In this document: positions 25,063 to 33,770 of the stretch, piece by piece
Layout of the letters: every line of letters starts with the position of its first letter
Numbering within the stretch: position 1 is the stretch's first letter
From: Pseudomonas citri
GTDB lineage: Bacteria > Pseudomonadota > Gammaproteobacteria > Pseudomonadales > Pseudomonadaceae
Assembly (NCBI RefSeq): GCF_025336485.1
Contig: NZ_JAODAB010000016.1
Coordinates: 62,001 to 126,000, forward strand
Direction of reading: 5' to 3'
Length of the DNA stretch: 64,000 bases
The notes under the pieces: generated by a model
The model's database searches: none
Told to the model about the DNA's origin: nothing
The model's input: the letters and a program-made list of their open reading frames with translations, nothing else
Position numbers and translations under genes: made by a program

Positions 25063-26031
25063 TCAGCCGCCGATGATTTTCATGATGGTTGCGCCGCCGG
25101 AGAACGCCACTTCCTGCTTGTCCCCCAGCGCCTTGACCAACAAGCGTTGAAGCGCTGGCAATGCCTGGTGACGGGGCTTGTCCAACAGATCGCCGACAAA
25201 GTGACGGTTACTCGACGACAGGCAGCCGTGCAACCAACCCGTGGACGACAAACGCAACCGCGAGCACGTGCGGCAGAACGGCACACTTTCGTTGGCGATC
25301 ACGCCGAAGTACCCGTGTCCCGGGATTTCGTAACGCACAGCCGTGGCGTCCACCGGTGCGTCAGCCTGCAAATACTCGTACTGCTCACCAATCAGGCCAA
25401 GCAGTTGCTGAAGACTGACAAATTGCTGCAGGAACGCATTCGAATCGCGGGCCAGGTGACCCATGCGCATCAGTTCGATGAAGCGCAGTTCATAGCCACG
25501 CTCCAGGCAGTACTCGAGCAACGGCATCACCTGGTCCAGGTTCTGCCCGCGCAGCGGCACCATGTTGACCTTGATCTTCATGCCCGCCGCCCGCGCCTGC
25601 TCCATGCCATCGAGCACGGTCGCCAGGTCGCCTCCGCGGGCAATACTACGAAACGCGCCGGGATCCAGGGTGTCGAGGGAAACGTTGATGCGACGCAGGC
25701 CGGCATCCACCAGCAATGGCAGTTTTTTCGCCAGCAACTGACCATTGGTGGTCAGGCTGATGTCTTCCAGGCCCATCTGCCCCACGGCCGTCATGAAACG
25801 TTCTAGCTTGGGACTGACCAGCGGCTCGCCACCGGTGATACGCAAGCGCTCGATACCGGCAGCCTCGATCAGATACGCCACGCCCCGTGCCATGGCCTCC
25901 GCCGACAGCTCATCCTGTGCAGCCACCAGCCGCTTGCCGTCCGGCACGCAGTAGGTACAGGCATAGTTGCAAGCTGAAGTCAGGCTGATTCGCAAATTTC
26001 GGAAACGCCTGCCTTGACGGTCAACGATCAT
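25063..26031 (-). CDS. moaA: GTP 3',8-cyclase (molybdenum cofactor synthesis)
   Basis: This 322-residue radical SAM enzyme starts the conversion of GTP to molybdopterin. The SAM-cluster motif CNYACTYC has cysteines at 21, 25 and 28. The second cluster is carried by the C-terminal NESVPFCRTCSRLRLSSTGWLHGCL, in part. The chain ends in a Gly-Gly pair (KIIGG), needed for catalysis in this family. It is downstream of a tetR-type gene. An inverted repeat at 26062-26092 precedes it. Pseudomonads often have more than one moaA, so this may be one of several. Confidence 0.93.
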   Translation of the reverse strand: MIVDRQGRRFRNLRISLTSACNYACTYCVPDGKRLVAAQDELSAEAMARGVAYLIEAAGIERLRITGGEPLVSPKLERFMTAVGQMGLEDISLTTNGQLLAKKLPLLVDAGLRRINVSLDTLDPGAFRSIARGGDLATVLDGMEQARAAGMKIKVNMVPLRGQNLDQVMPLLEYCLERGYELRFIELMRMGHLARDSNAFLQQFVSLQQLLGLIGEQYEYLQADAPVDATAVRYEIPGHGYFGVIANESVPFCRTCSRLRLSSTGWLHGCLSSSNRHFVGDLLDKPRHQALPALQRLLVKALGDKQEVAFSGGATIMKIIGG

Positions 26032-26061
26032 GGAACACTCCGGCGAAGAAGAATCGGCCTC

Positions 26062-26092
26062 GCGAAACTTGACTTAGAATTCAAGTTTTCGC
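26062..26092. promoter_or_regulatory. Inverted repeat upstream of moaA
   Basis: GCGAAACTTGA and TCAAGTTTTCGC face each other around 8 bases, 31 bases before the moaA ATG. The core AACTTGA-N8-TCAAGTT fits a dimeric repressor such as the adjacent TetR protein. It does not have ANR spacing. Confidence 0.45.
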
Positions 26093-26168
26093 AAGACCCA
26101 AGCCTGAGTATATTCCTGGGGCACTACGCCATGTAAGCGGACATGGCGCAATCAGGTAGGTGAATGCC

Positions 26169-26807
26169 TCAACTGCTCGGAACGTCGGTATCCCGCTTGC
26201 GCTTGTTGCCCATGCGCACACCGATGTCCATCAGGAACTGGAAGAAACCTTCCTGGTCTTCCAGCACGTTGCTCCAGAAAGGCGAGTGATACAGCGCCAC
26301 CGCGCCGTGCACCAGGGCCCAGGCTGCGCAGTAATGGAAATACGGCGGTACATCTTCAAGCTTGCCTTCGCTGATGCGGCCCTTGATCAGCAGTGTCAGG
26401 CGTTCGAAGTTCGAGGCGCGGATCTTGTGCAGCTCCTCGACCATTTCCGGTACCTGGTTGCCCTTGACCACCTTCTCTTCCAGGCGATCGAACAAGCGGT
26501 AACGCTGCGGGTCACGCATGCGGAACTCGAAGTAGGCTCGCGACAGGGCCTCCTTGTCCTTGTCCACATCGGCCGAATGCAACAGCTCGTTCAAATCACG
26601 CTCATAGTCGAGCATCAGGCGCAGGTAGATTTCTGCCTTGGATTTGAAATGTTTATAGATCGTGCCTTTGCCGATACCCACGGCATCCGCAATCATCTCG
26701 ACGGTGACACTGTCTTCACCCTGATCGAGGAACAGCTTGAGCGCGGTGTCGAGAATTTCCTGCTCGCGGCGACGAAACTCACGGACCTTACGAGGTTCTT
26801 TGTGCAT
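26169..26807 (-). CDS. TetR-family transcriptional regulator
   Basis: The 212-residue protein has a TetR helix-turn-helix at about 12-58 (EQEILDTALKLFLDQGEDSVTVEMIADAVGIGKGTIYKHFKSKAEIYL, in part). Its C-terminal ligand domain is all-helical, with YHSPFWSNVLEDQEGFFQFLMDIG near the end. The same gene lies next to the rgsA-tatD-pilZ cluster in other pseudomonads. Its target and ligand are unknown. It may control moaA or itself. Confidence 0.9.
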   Translation of the reverse strand: MHKEPRKVREFRRREQEILDTALKLFLDQGEDSVTVEMIADAVGIGKGTIYKHFKSKAEIYLRLMLDYERDLNELLHSADVDKDKEALSRAYFEFRMRDPQRYRLFDRLEEKVVKGNQVPEMVEELHKIRASNFERLTLLIKGRISEGKLEDVPPYFHYCAAWALVHGAVALYHSPFWSNVLEDQEGFFQFLMDIGVRMGNKRKRDTDVPSS

Positions 26808-27056
26808 AAGAAAAAGGTCTGAAGGGTCAAAATTCGAAGCCGGGTATTATGCCTAACTTACGCAAAAATGCACGGATCATCCGTCCATGGCGGTCGTTCT
26901 TCAGAATATCCAGCGTACCTGGTTTTTTGTTTTTTCCTGCCGGGGCAGCCTGGGGCGAGCTTTGCCGGCAATGAGAACCTATCCGAAGCGAGCGTATTCC
27001 AAATTTGTTTAAAAACCACCCCCGGCCAGACTGGACGCGTTCGCATACTGATCAAT
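26808..27056. other. Intergenic region upstream of tetR and rgsA
   Basis: Apart from the start-proximal tetR leader and the candidate RgsA promoter near its right end, this stretch holds no gene that I can support. It includes two short AT-rich tracts at 26919-26939 and 26999-27016. Confidence 0.45.
27044..27049 (+). promoter_or_regulatory. Candidate -10 element of rgsA (RpoS type)
   Basis: GCATACT (27043-27049) resembles the RpoS-preferred extended -10 CTATACT. A second candidate, AATACT, lies at 27054-27059. RgsA is known to depend on RpoS in Pseudomonas. Confidence 0.5.
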
Positions 27057-27183
27057 ACTTGAACTGTCGGCGCGCCATCTCCCCCAAGTGACGCGCTGAT
27101 AAAGGTACCAATGGACCGCGTGCCTTTGTTTTACTCCTAATGGTCTTAACCCGGATTCACCCCCCAGAACCCGGGTTTTTTTT
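27057..27183 (+). ncRNA. rgsA: Small regulatory RNA RgsA (P16)
   Basis: A plus-strand transcript of about 125 bases is predicted from near 27057-27067 to a strong terminator at 27148-27183. No coding frame fits. In P. aeruginosa the sRNA RgsA (P16) lies in exactly this place, between the tetR-type gene and tatD, and is RpoS-dependent and linked to the Gac system and oxidative stress. I recognise the gene context and terminated structure. The exact 5' end is uncertain. Confidence 0.7.
27148..27183 (+). terminator. Terminator of RgsA
   Basis: AACCCGGATTC pairs with GAACCCGGGTT around an 8-base loop, with one mismatch, and runs into at least eight T residues. The T tract is on the plus strand only, so it ends a plus-strand transcript and not tatD. 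Confidence 0.85.
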
Positions 27184-27192
27184 GCACGCAAT

Positions 27193-27987
27193 TCAGGCCT
27201 CATCCCCACGGACATGGGCCAGCGGAAACAATTGCTTAAAGTTTTTCGTGGTCTGCTCGGCAAACCGCTCGTAAGACTCGCCGCGCAACATCGCCAGGAA
27301 CTCCGCCACTTCCCTTACATACTGCGGAAGGTTCGACTTGCCGCGATAGGGAACAGGTGCCAGGTACGGTGAGTCGGTTTCCACCAGCAGCCGATCGGCC
27401 GGTACTTTGCTGGCAACGTCGCGCAAGGCGTCGGCATTGCGGAAGGTGACGATCCCGGACAAGGAAATGTAGTACCCCATGTCCAGCGCTGCCTTGGCCA
27501 TGTCCCAGTCCTCGGTGAAACAATGCAGCACCCCGGCCTGGGGCAGTGCCGCGTCACGCAGCAGCGCCAGGGTGTCGGCGCGCGCACCGCGGGTATGGAT
27601 GATTACCGGCTTGCCGGTCTGCCGTGCAGCTTCCAGGTGCAGTCGGAACGACGCCTGCTGCACCTCGGCGGCCTCCGGCTCGTAGTGATAGTCCAGGCCG
27701 GTTTCACCAATGGCAACCACCCGTGGATGATCAAGTTCGCGCAGCAGCCAGTCCAGGGCCGGTGCGGCATCGGGCTGGACGTCCAGCGGATGGACGCCGA
27801 CCGAACAGTCGACATCCTCATAGCGCTCGGCCAGCGCCTTGACGTCGGCTGCGTTGTCGGCGCTGACGCCAATGCACAGGAAATGTCCAACATCCCGTTG
27901 GCGGGCGGCGTCCAGCGCGGCATCGAGGGAGCCGCCATGGGCAGCCAGGTCAAGACGATCAAGATGGCAATGGGAATCTACAAGCAT
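27193..27987 (-). CDS. TatD-family metal-dependent hydrolase
   Basis: The 264-residue amidohydrolase-fold protein starts MLVDSHCHLDRLDL, with metal ligands H6 and H8. IGETGLDYHYEPE carries the Glu ligand, IIHTRGARADTL the next His, and LVETDSPYLAPVPYRGKSN the Asp. TatD proteins are DNases or related phosphoesterases. The start at 27987 matches the family; the reading frame extends further upstream but that part is not conserved. It follows pilZ by 11 bases at the end of the fabF-mltG-holB run. Confidence 0.94.
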   Translation of the reverse strand: MLVDSHCHLDRLDLAAHGGSLDAALDAARQRDVGHFLCIGVSADNAADVKALAERYEDVDCSVGVHPLDVQPDAAPALDWLLRELDHPRVVAIGETGLDYHYEPEAAEVQQASFRLHLEAARQTGKPVIIHTRGARADTLALLRDAALPQAGVLHCFTEDWDMAKAALDMGYYISLSGIVTFRNADALRDVASKVPADRLLVETDSPYLAPVPYRGKSNLPQYVREVAEFLAMLRGESYERFAEQTTKNFKQLFPLAHVRGDEA

Positions 27988-27998
27988 AAAGGGCCGGG

Positions 27999-28355
27999 CT
28001 ACATCGTATGGGTGGAACGGTCGGACTTCAGGGATCCGGCCAGGTGGGTTTCGATTTGATTGCGGGCGCAATTGTCACCGTCGTTGAACTGCACACCGAC
28101 ACCGGCAGCCCGGTTGCCCTGGGCGCCTTTTGGGGTCAACCAGATCACCTTGCCGGCGACCGGGATTTTCTCCGGCTCGTCCATCAGGCTCAACAGCATG
28201 AACACTTCATCGCCCAAACGATAATTCTTGTTGGTGGGAATGAACAGGCCGCCGTTCTTGATGAACGGCATGTAGGCCGCGTACAGCACGGACTTGTCCT
28301 TGATCGCCAGGGACAGGATGCCGTTGCGTGGCCCGGGGCTGACGGGTTCGTTCAT
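27999..28355 (-). CDS. pilZ: Type IV pilus assembly protein PilZ
   Basis: The 118-residue PilZ-domain protein begins MNEPVSPGPRNGILSLAIKD and contains FIPTNKNYRLGDEVFMLLSLMDEPEKIPVAGKVIWLTPKG (in part) and GVGVQF. It lacks the RxxxR and DxSxxG residues that bind cyclic di-GMP, as does the founding PilZ of P. aeruginosa, which acts in type IV pilus assembly through FimX and PilB. It lies between holB and tatD, its usual position. Confidence 0.94.
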   Translation of the reverse strand: MNEPVSPGPRNGILSLAIKDKSVLYAAYMPFIKNGGLFIPTNKNYRLGDEVFMLLSLMDEPEKIPVAGKVIWLTPKGAQGNRAAGVGVQFNDGDNCARNQIETHLAGSLKSDRSTHTM

Positions 28356-28408
28356 ACAGACCTCCGCTGCAATGAAACTGCGATTGCGCTGAGTTTAGGC
28401 AGTGTCTG

Positions 28409-29401
28409 TCAGTTTCGACCAGGCAAACTCGCCCATTGCACCAACAACGCCTCGAGCAGCAGCACGCGGTTGAGGTTCGCCTTGCTCAGCACCTTCTGGC
28501 GTTGGGCAAGAATCCAGTCCTGGATGTTCAAGATTTTGTCGCGGCTGCCCTTTTGCGCCAGGTACTGGATCACCTTGCGCATGTCCGCCAGGCCAAGCCC
28601 CCCCTCATCCTCGGTGAGCTGGTAGCGCAGGATCAGGTTCGACCAGTCGCAGAACCAGTCAAACAGCAACAGCAAGGGGATGGCGTTCCAGGCTTCGGCC
28701 AACTGCGTGGGCGATTGCTGCTGCTTGAGCAGTTTCTTCACCCCATCCACCACCAACGCCCGCTGCTCGCGCACACCCTGAACCTGAAGGCTCACCGCCG
28801 CCAGGGGCGAGCCGGCAGCGAGGGTCAACAACTCGGCCCGCTCTTCGTCAGTGCAGTCGGGCAAGGCCTGGGCCAGCCACTCGAGGCTCATCGCCTCGCT
28901 CGGCAATGGACAGGCCTGTTGCACACAACGGCTCTTGATGGTCGGCAACAACCGGCTCGGCTGGTGGCTGACCAGCAACAGCACCGTGTCGCCGGAAGGT
29001 TCTTCGAGACTCTTGAGCAAGGCATTGGCGGCGTTGATGTTCATCGCCTCGACCGGCTCGATCAGCACCACTTTGCGCCCGCCCATCTGCGAAGTCTGGA
29101 CCACGAAACTGACCAGGTCCCGGACCTGGTCGACCTTGATCGCCTTGTCCGCCTCCTCCGGCTCCAATACATAATTGTCGGGATGACTGCCCGCCTTGAG
29201 CAGCAGGCAGGATTTGCATTCGCCGCAGGCGTTCAAGCTCCCGGGGTTGTGGCACAGCAAACTGGCCATCAATCGCTCGGCCAGCGCTCGTTTGCCGATA
29301 CCCGCCGGACCATGCAGCAGATAGGCATGGGCATGCCGTGGACGACCGGCCATCTGCTGCCAGAGACTGTCCTGCCAGGGGTAGGCTTCAGCCACGGGCA
29401 C
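28409..29401 (-). CDS. holB: DNA polymerase III delta prime subunit
   Basis: The 330-residue clamp-loader subunit starts MPVAEAYPWQDSLWQQMAGR. It has a P-loop-like GPAGIGKRALAE at about 31-42 and the zinc cysteines in CHNPGSLNACGECKSC. SLEEPSGDTVLLLVSHQPSRLLPTIKSRC, in part, includes the sensor region. With delta, tau/gamma, chi and psi it opens the beta clamp. The start overlaps the end of tmk by 14 bases. Confidence 0.96.
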   Translation of the reverse strand: MPVAEAYPWQDSLWQQMAGRPRHAHAYLLHGPAGIGKRALAERLMASLLCHNPGSLNACGECKSCLLLKAGSHPDNYVLEPEEADKAIKVDQVRDLVSFVVQTSQMGGRKVVLIEPVEAMNINAANALLKSLEEPSGDTVLLLVSHQPSRLLPTIKSRCVQQACPLPSEAMSLEWLAQALPDCTDEERAELLTLAAGSPLAAVSLQVQGVREQRALVVDGVKKLLKQQQSPTQLAEAWNAIPLLLLFDWFCDWSNLILRYQLTEDEGGLGLADMRKVIQYLAQKGSRDKILNIQDWILAQRQKVLSKANLNRVLLLEALLVQWASLPGRN

Positions 29402-30020
29402 GCTCCAGCAACCGCGGCACCAGGCTGTCCAGGGACTGCTGGACCTGGCTCAACGGCTGGGCGGCATCGATCAGCAGGTAACGCGCCGGATCGGCCTTGG
29501 CCCGCGCCAGGAAAGCACTGCGTACCGCATTGAAGAAGGCCTGGCCTTCCAGCTCGAAACGGTCCAGCCGGCCACGCGCACTGGCGCGGGCCAGGCCAAC
29601 GTCCACCGGCAGATCGAACACCAGGGTCAGGTCGGGCCGCAAGTCGCCCAGGACGAAGCTCTCCAGCGCGGCGATGCGCTCGAGCGGCAAGCCCCGTCCA
29701 CCGCCTTGGTAGGCATAGGTCGAGTCGGTGAAACGATCGCAGAGCACCACGGCACCGCGGGCCAGCGCCGGACGGATCACCTCGGCCAGGTGCTGTGCCC
29801 GGGCGGCGAACACCAGCAGCAACTCGGTGTCGGGGTTCATGGTTTCTTCGATGGGCGCCAGCAACACCTCGCGAATCCGCTCGGCCAATGGCGTACCGCC
29901 CGGCTCGCGGGTCAGCACCACCTCAAGGCCGGCGGCGCGCAGGCGTTCGGCCAGGTAGTCGCGGTTGGTGCTCTTGCCGGCGCCTTCAGGGCCTTCCAGC
30001 GTTATAAACAAGCCAGTCAC
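29388..30020 (-). CDS. tmk: Thymidylate kinase
   Basis: This 210-residue kinase makes dTDP from dTMP. The P-loop is GPEGAGKST at 10-18. The DR-motif is in VVLCDRFTDSTYAYQGGGRG, and the lid contains ARASARGRLDRFE. Length and order are normal. It follows mltG by 19 bases and overlaps holB. Confidence 0.97.
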   Translation of the reverse strand: MTGLFITLEGPEGAGKSTNRDYLAERLRAAGLEVVLTREPGGTPLAERIREVLLAPIEETMNPDTELLLVFAARAQHLAEVIRPALARGAVVLCDRFTDSTYAYQGGGRGLPLERIAALESFVLGDLRPDLTLVFDLPVDVGLARASARGRLDRFELEGQAFFNAVRSAFLARAKADPARYLLIDAAQPLSQVQQSLDSLVPRLLERARG

Positions 30021-30039
30021 GGGCGATCCTTAATCAAAG

Positions 30040-31170
30040 TCATTGCGGGCTCGGCGGCTCGCTGGCATCCGGGGCCGATTCCTGTAGCGGCTCCTGGGGC
30101 ACCGCTTCCGGGGCCGTGTCGGGCGAGGCAGCAGGAATCGGGGCCGGGCTGGAGCGATAATCGGCGCGGCGCTTGAATTGGTACTCACGCACCGCGCTGT
30201 TGTGCGAATCCAGGTCGTCGGAGAACACGTGACTGCCGTCACCGCGTGCAACGAAGTAGAGGCTGCTGCCCGCCGCCGGGTTCAACGCGGCATGAATGGA
30301 CTCGCGGCCCACCATGGCGATAGGGGTCGGTGGCAGGCCCGGGACCATATAGGTGTTGTACGGGTTTTCTTCCTTCAGGTGCGCACGGGTGAGTTTGCCA
30401 GTGTAGCGCTCACCCAGACCGTAGATCACCGTGGGATCGGTCTGCAGCAGCATGCCCAGGCGCAGGCGTCGCACGAACACGCCGGCGATCTGCTCGCGCT
30501 CCTGGGGCACGCCGGTTTCCTTTTCCACCAGCGACGCCATGATCAGCGCCTGATAGGGCTGGGTGTAAGGCACATCGGCGGCCCGCTGTTCCCATTCCTT
30601 GGCCAACACGCCTTCGAGCCGGTCGTAGGCCTTTTTCAGCACATCGACATCCGACGTACCACGCACGAAGCGATAGGTGTCCGGAAAGAACCGGCCTTCC
30701 GGAAAGACCCCGGAATGGCCGAGCCGATCCATTGCCTGGCTGTCGCTCAGGCCGGAGAGGGTCTGCTGGAGTTTTTCATCCTTGGCCAGCGCCGCACGTA
30801 CCTGACGGAAATTCCAACCCTCCACCAGCGTCACGCTGTACTGCACCACTTCCCCACGTTTCCAGAGGCCAATCAGGCCTTCCATGGTCATGCCGGGCAC
30901 CATCCGATACTCACCGGAGTGCAAGGGCTGCTCGGCGAGATTGAAGCGCCAATAGACCCGCAGCCAAAAAGCATCCTTGATCAGGCCGTCGGCCTCGAGG
31001 CGCCTCAAGGTTCCCGTCGGCGTGGTTCCATTGGGTACGTCCAGCAATTCTTCCTGGGTAATGTTCAGCGGCTGTTGCAACGCCGAATGAATCTTCCAGG
31101 CCGAAGCGCCCAACAACAGCCCTGCCAGAACCAATCCGGTTTCCAGCAACAGCAAGCATTTACGTCTCAC
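30040..31170 (-). CDS. mltG: Endolytic murein transglycosylase
   Basis: The 376-residue protein has one N-terminal membrane segment (about 5-24). A periplasmic YceG domain follows, with the catalytic glutamate in ASLVEKETGVPQERE (E216 or E218, matching E218 of E. coli). GMLLQTDPTVIYGLG and NPYNTYMVPGLPPTPI are family signatures. It cuts nascent glycan strands. The last 50 residues are a Pro/Glu/Ala-rich tail, probably disordered. It lies 3 bases after pabC. Confidence 0.96.
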   Translation of the reverse strand: MRRKCLLLLETGLVLAGLLLGASAWKIHSALQQPLNITQEELLDVPNGTTPTGTLRRLEADGLIKDAFWLRVYWRFNLAEQPLHSGEYRMVPGMTMEGLIGLWKRGEVVQYSVTLVEGWNFRQVRAALAKDEKLQQTLSGLSDSQAMDRLGHSGVFPEGRFFPDTYRFVRGTSDVDVLKKAYDRLEGVLAKEWEQRAADVPYTQPYQALIMASLVEKETGVPQEREQIAGVFVRRLRLGMLLQTDPTVIYGLGERYTGKLTRAHLKEENPYNTYMVPGLPPTPIAMVGRESIHAALNPAAGSSLYFVARGDGSHVFSDDLDSHNSAVREYQFKRRADYRSSPAPIPAASPDTAPEAVPQEPLQESAPDASEPPSPQ

Positions 31171-31173
31171 GTC

Positions 31174-31989
31174 TCAAACATCCAATAGCGCGCGGGCAAG
31201 GGTCTGCAGTTTACGGGTGAGCGGCCCAACCGACCAGCGCGCCGAACCACATGCATGCACTGGCCATACGCCATAGACACTGTTGCAGACAAAGACCTCG
31301 TCGGCCTGGTGCAGCTGTTCGAGGCTGATGTCCGTGATTTGCGTGGCGATGCCATGAGACTCCGCCTGAAACAATAATTCTGCGCGCATCACCCCCGCCA
31401 CCCCACAACGGCTGAGCTCCGCTGTGAACAACACGCCATCACGCACCAGGAACAAGTTGCTGAATACGCCTTCGATCACTCGCCCGGAAATATCCAGCAT
31501 CAAGCCTTCGGCGTGATCCCCGTCGCGCCACTCGGCTCTGGCCAGCACTTGTTCCAGACGATTGAGGTGCTTGAGGCCCGCGAGCAAGGGCTGCTCGGAC
31601 AAGCGCGTGGTACAGGGGAACAGACGGATACCCTGCTCGGCATGGGCATCAGGATAGGCGGCTGGCGGGTTTCCTTGTAGGATGCGCCGGACCGGGGCGC
31701 TGGGGTCGGCGGCATAACCGCGCAGGCTGTCGCCGCGGGTCACGATCAATTTCAGCACGCCATCGCCCAGGCGTCGGGCGTAGGCTTCCAGCTCCGCACT
31801 CAGTTCGGTCCGATCGAGCTTGAGCACCAGTCGTTGGCAACCCAGTTCCAGGCGTTGTAAATGACGCTCCAACAGGACCGGGATGCCCTTGCGCACGGCG
31901 ATGGTTTCAAACAGTCCATCGCCGTAAGCCAGGCCGCGGTCCTTCAGCGACAGAACGTCAGCCGGCCGACCGTCGACCCAGCTCTCCAT
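31174..31989 (-). CDS. pabC: Aminodeoxychorismate lyase
   Basis: This 271-residue fold-type IV PLP enzyme converts 4-amino-4-deoxychorismate to p-aminobenzoate and pyruvate for folate. It shows RGLAYGDGLFETIAVRKG near the start, LKLIVTRGDSLRGYA, the LNRLEQVLARAEW segment holding the PLP lysine region, and SNLFLVRDGVLFTAELSRCGVAGVMR. The ATG at 31989 overlaps the fabF stop (TGATG). Confidence 0.95.
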   Translation of the reverse strand: MESWVDGRPADVLSLKDRGLAYGDGLFETIAVRKGIPVLLERHLQRLELGCQRLVLKLDRTELSAELEAYARRLGDGVLKLIVTRGDSLRGYAADPSAPVRRILQGNPPAAYPDAHAEQGIRLFPCTTRLSEQPLLAGLKHLNRLEQVLARAEWRDGDHAEGLMLDISGRVIEGVFSNLFLVRDGVLFTAELSRCGVAGVMRAELLFQAESHGIATQITDISLEQLHQADEVFVCNSVYGVWPVHACGSARWSVGPLTRKLQTLARALLDV

Positions 31990-33233
31990 CAACCGGCGAA
32001 CCGACGGAACACCAGCGAGCCGTTGGTCCCGCCGAAGCCGAAGGAGTTGGACAACACCACGTCGATGTCCATGCCGCGGGGGGTGTGCGGCACGAAATCC
32101 AGGTCGCAGCCTTCATCCGGCTCATCGAGGTTGATGGTCGGCGGCGCAACCTGGCTGTTGATCGCCAGCACGCTGAAGATCGCCTCCACCGCACCCGCGG
32201 CCCCCAACAGGTGGCCGGTCATGGACTTGGTCGAACTGACCGCCAGCTTGTAGGCGTGCTCACCGAACACCGTCTTGATCGCCTGGGCCTCGGCCAGGTC
32301 ACCGGCCGGGGTCGACGTGCCATGGGCGTTGATGTATTGCACCTGCTCGCCGTTGATTTTCGCGTCACGTAAGGCGTTGGCGATGCAACGGGCAGCACCG
32401 GCACCGTCGGCCGGTGGCGATGTCATGTGGTAGGCATCGCCACTGGTACCAAAGCCGATCAGTTCGGCGTAGATGGTCGCACCGCGCGCCTTGGCGTGCT
32501 CCAGCTCCTCGAGCACCAGCGCACCGGCGCCGTCGGACAGCACGAAGCCATCCCGCCCCTTGTCCCATGGACGGCTGGCACGCGCCGGTTCGTCGTTACG
32601 GGTCGACAGCGCACGGGAAGCGCCGAAGCCGCCCATGCCGAGGCCGCAAGCCGCCATCTCGGCACCGCCGGCAATCATCACGTCGGCTTCGTCGTACATG
32701 ATGTTGCGGGCCGCCATGCCGATACAGTGGGTACCGGTGGTGCAAGCCGTAGCGATGGCGTAGTTAGGTCCCTGTGCACCCAGGTGAATGGACAGGAAAC
32801 CGGAAATCATATTGATGATCGAGCCCGGCACAAAGAACGGAGAAATCCGTCGCGGCCCCGAATCGTGCAGCGTGCGGCTGGTTTCTTCGATGTTGGTCAG
32901 ACCGCCAATACCCGAACCCATGGCCACGCCGATACGCTCACGGTTGGCATCGGTAACCTCCAGCCCGGCATTGCGCACGGCCTGGAATCCGGCTGCCAGG
33001 CCGTATTGGATAAACAGGTCAAGCTTGCGGGCTTCCTTGACCGACAAATATTCCTCGACATTGAAACCCTTTACCGAGCCGCCAAAACGGGTGGAATAGG
33101 CGGAAAGGTCGGTGTGTTCGATCAGACCAATGCCACTACGGCCAGCCAGAATGCCCTGCCAACTGCTCGGCACATCCGTGCCCAGTGGCGACAACATACC
33201 CATACCGGTGACTACGACGCGTCTACGCGACAC
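31989..33233 (-). CDS. fabF: Beta-ketoacyl-ACP synthase II
   Basis: This 414-residue condensing enzyme elongates acyl-ACP. The catalytic Cys is C164 in ATACTTGTHCIG, and the two histidines are in INAHGTSTPAGD and SMTGHLLGAAGAVEA. KSMTG supplies the conserved lysine. It is separated from acpP by a terminator-like hairpin, so it may be expressed at a lower level than acpP. It is coupled to pabC downstream. Confidence 0.98.
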   Translation of the reverse strand: MSRRRVVVTGMGMLSPLGTDVPSSWQGILAGRSGIGLIEHTDLSAYSTRFGGSVKGFNVEEYLSVKEARKLDLFIQYGLAAGFQAVRNAGLEVTDANRERIGVAMGSGIGGLTNIEETSRTLHDSGPRRISPFFVPGSIINMISGFLSIHLGAQGPNYAIATACTTGTHCIGMAARNIMYDEADVMIAGGAEMAACGLGMGGFGASRALSTRNDEPARASRPWDKGRDGFVLSDGAGALVLEELEHAKARGATIYAELIGFGTSGDAYHMTSPPADGAGAARCIANALRDAKINGEQVQYINAHGTSTPAGDLAEAQAIKTVFGEHAYKLAVSSTKSMTGHLLGAAGAVEAIFSVLAINSQVAPPTINLDEPDEGCDLDFVPHTPRGMDIDVVLSNSFGFGGTNGSLVFRRFAG

Positions 33234-33277
33234 AGCACTCTCCTTTTTTCAAATGACGACTTTGCATCAGGCTTAAA

Positions 33278-33310
33278 GAAAAAACCGCACGCCGTGATGG
33301 CAGTGCGGTT
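33278..33310 (-). terminator. Terminator-like hairpin between acpP and fabF
   Basis: On the minus strand AACCGCAC pairs with GTGCGGTT-like TGCGGTT around an imperfect inner stem and is followed by six or more T residues. Partial termination here would give a short, abundant acpP message. Confidence 0.7.
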
Positions 33311-33342
33311 TTTCCATGACAGCTAGCGACGACTAAAAATAA

Positions 33343-33579
33343 TTAGTGCTGCTGGCTATTGATGTAGTCGATAGCGAGCTGAACAGTAGTGATCTTCTCA
33401 GCTTCTTCGTCAGGAATCTCGGTCTCGAATTCCTCTTCCAGAGCCATCACCAGCTCAACGGTGTCAAGGGAGTCGGCACCCAGGTCTTCAACGAAGGAAG
33501 ACTCTTTCTTCACTTCTTCCTCTTTCACGCCCAGTTGCTCGGCAACGATTTTCTTGACGCGCGATTCGATGTCGCTCAT
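33343..33579 (-). CDS. acpP: Acyl carrier protein
   Basis: The 78-residue acidic protein carries growing acyl chains on phosphopantetheine attached to S37 of GADSLDTVELVMALEEEF. Length and helices are standard. It is preceded by a 191-base gap after fabG with AT-rich sequence that could hold its own promoter. A terminator-like hairpin follows, as expected for a highly expressed gene. Confidence 0.99.
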   Translation of the reverse strand: MSDIESRVKKIVAEQLGVKEEEVKKESSFVEDLGADSLDTVELVMALEEEFETEIPDEEAEKITTVQLAIDYINSQQH

Positions 33580-33770
33580 ACCTTTTTTAACTCCTAATGG
33601 ATAAATTCAGTCGGCTGGCCGGGAAGGTAAGTGTATAGAAGACCTTTTCGGTTTTTCAACCGAAAGCTTCGCTCCTCAAACCCAGTGGCCCACCGTCTAT
33701 AAATTGATTGCAGCTTTATAACGGATTTTAGACAGCTCGTATGACATTTTTTTGAAGCAATCCGTCACAT

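Noticed and set aside
26062..26092. ANR/FNR box before moaA
   Set aside because: The half sites TTGA and TCAA are separated by 8 bases, giving 16 in all, not the 14 of TTGAT-N4-ATCAA.
27057..27183. RsmX/Y/Z-type RNA as the identity of the terminated transcript
   Set aside because: It has only two weak GGA motifs and no GacA-box-like upstream palindrome. The gene context fits RgsA better.
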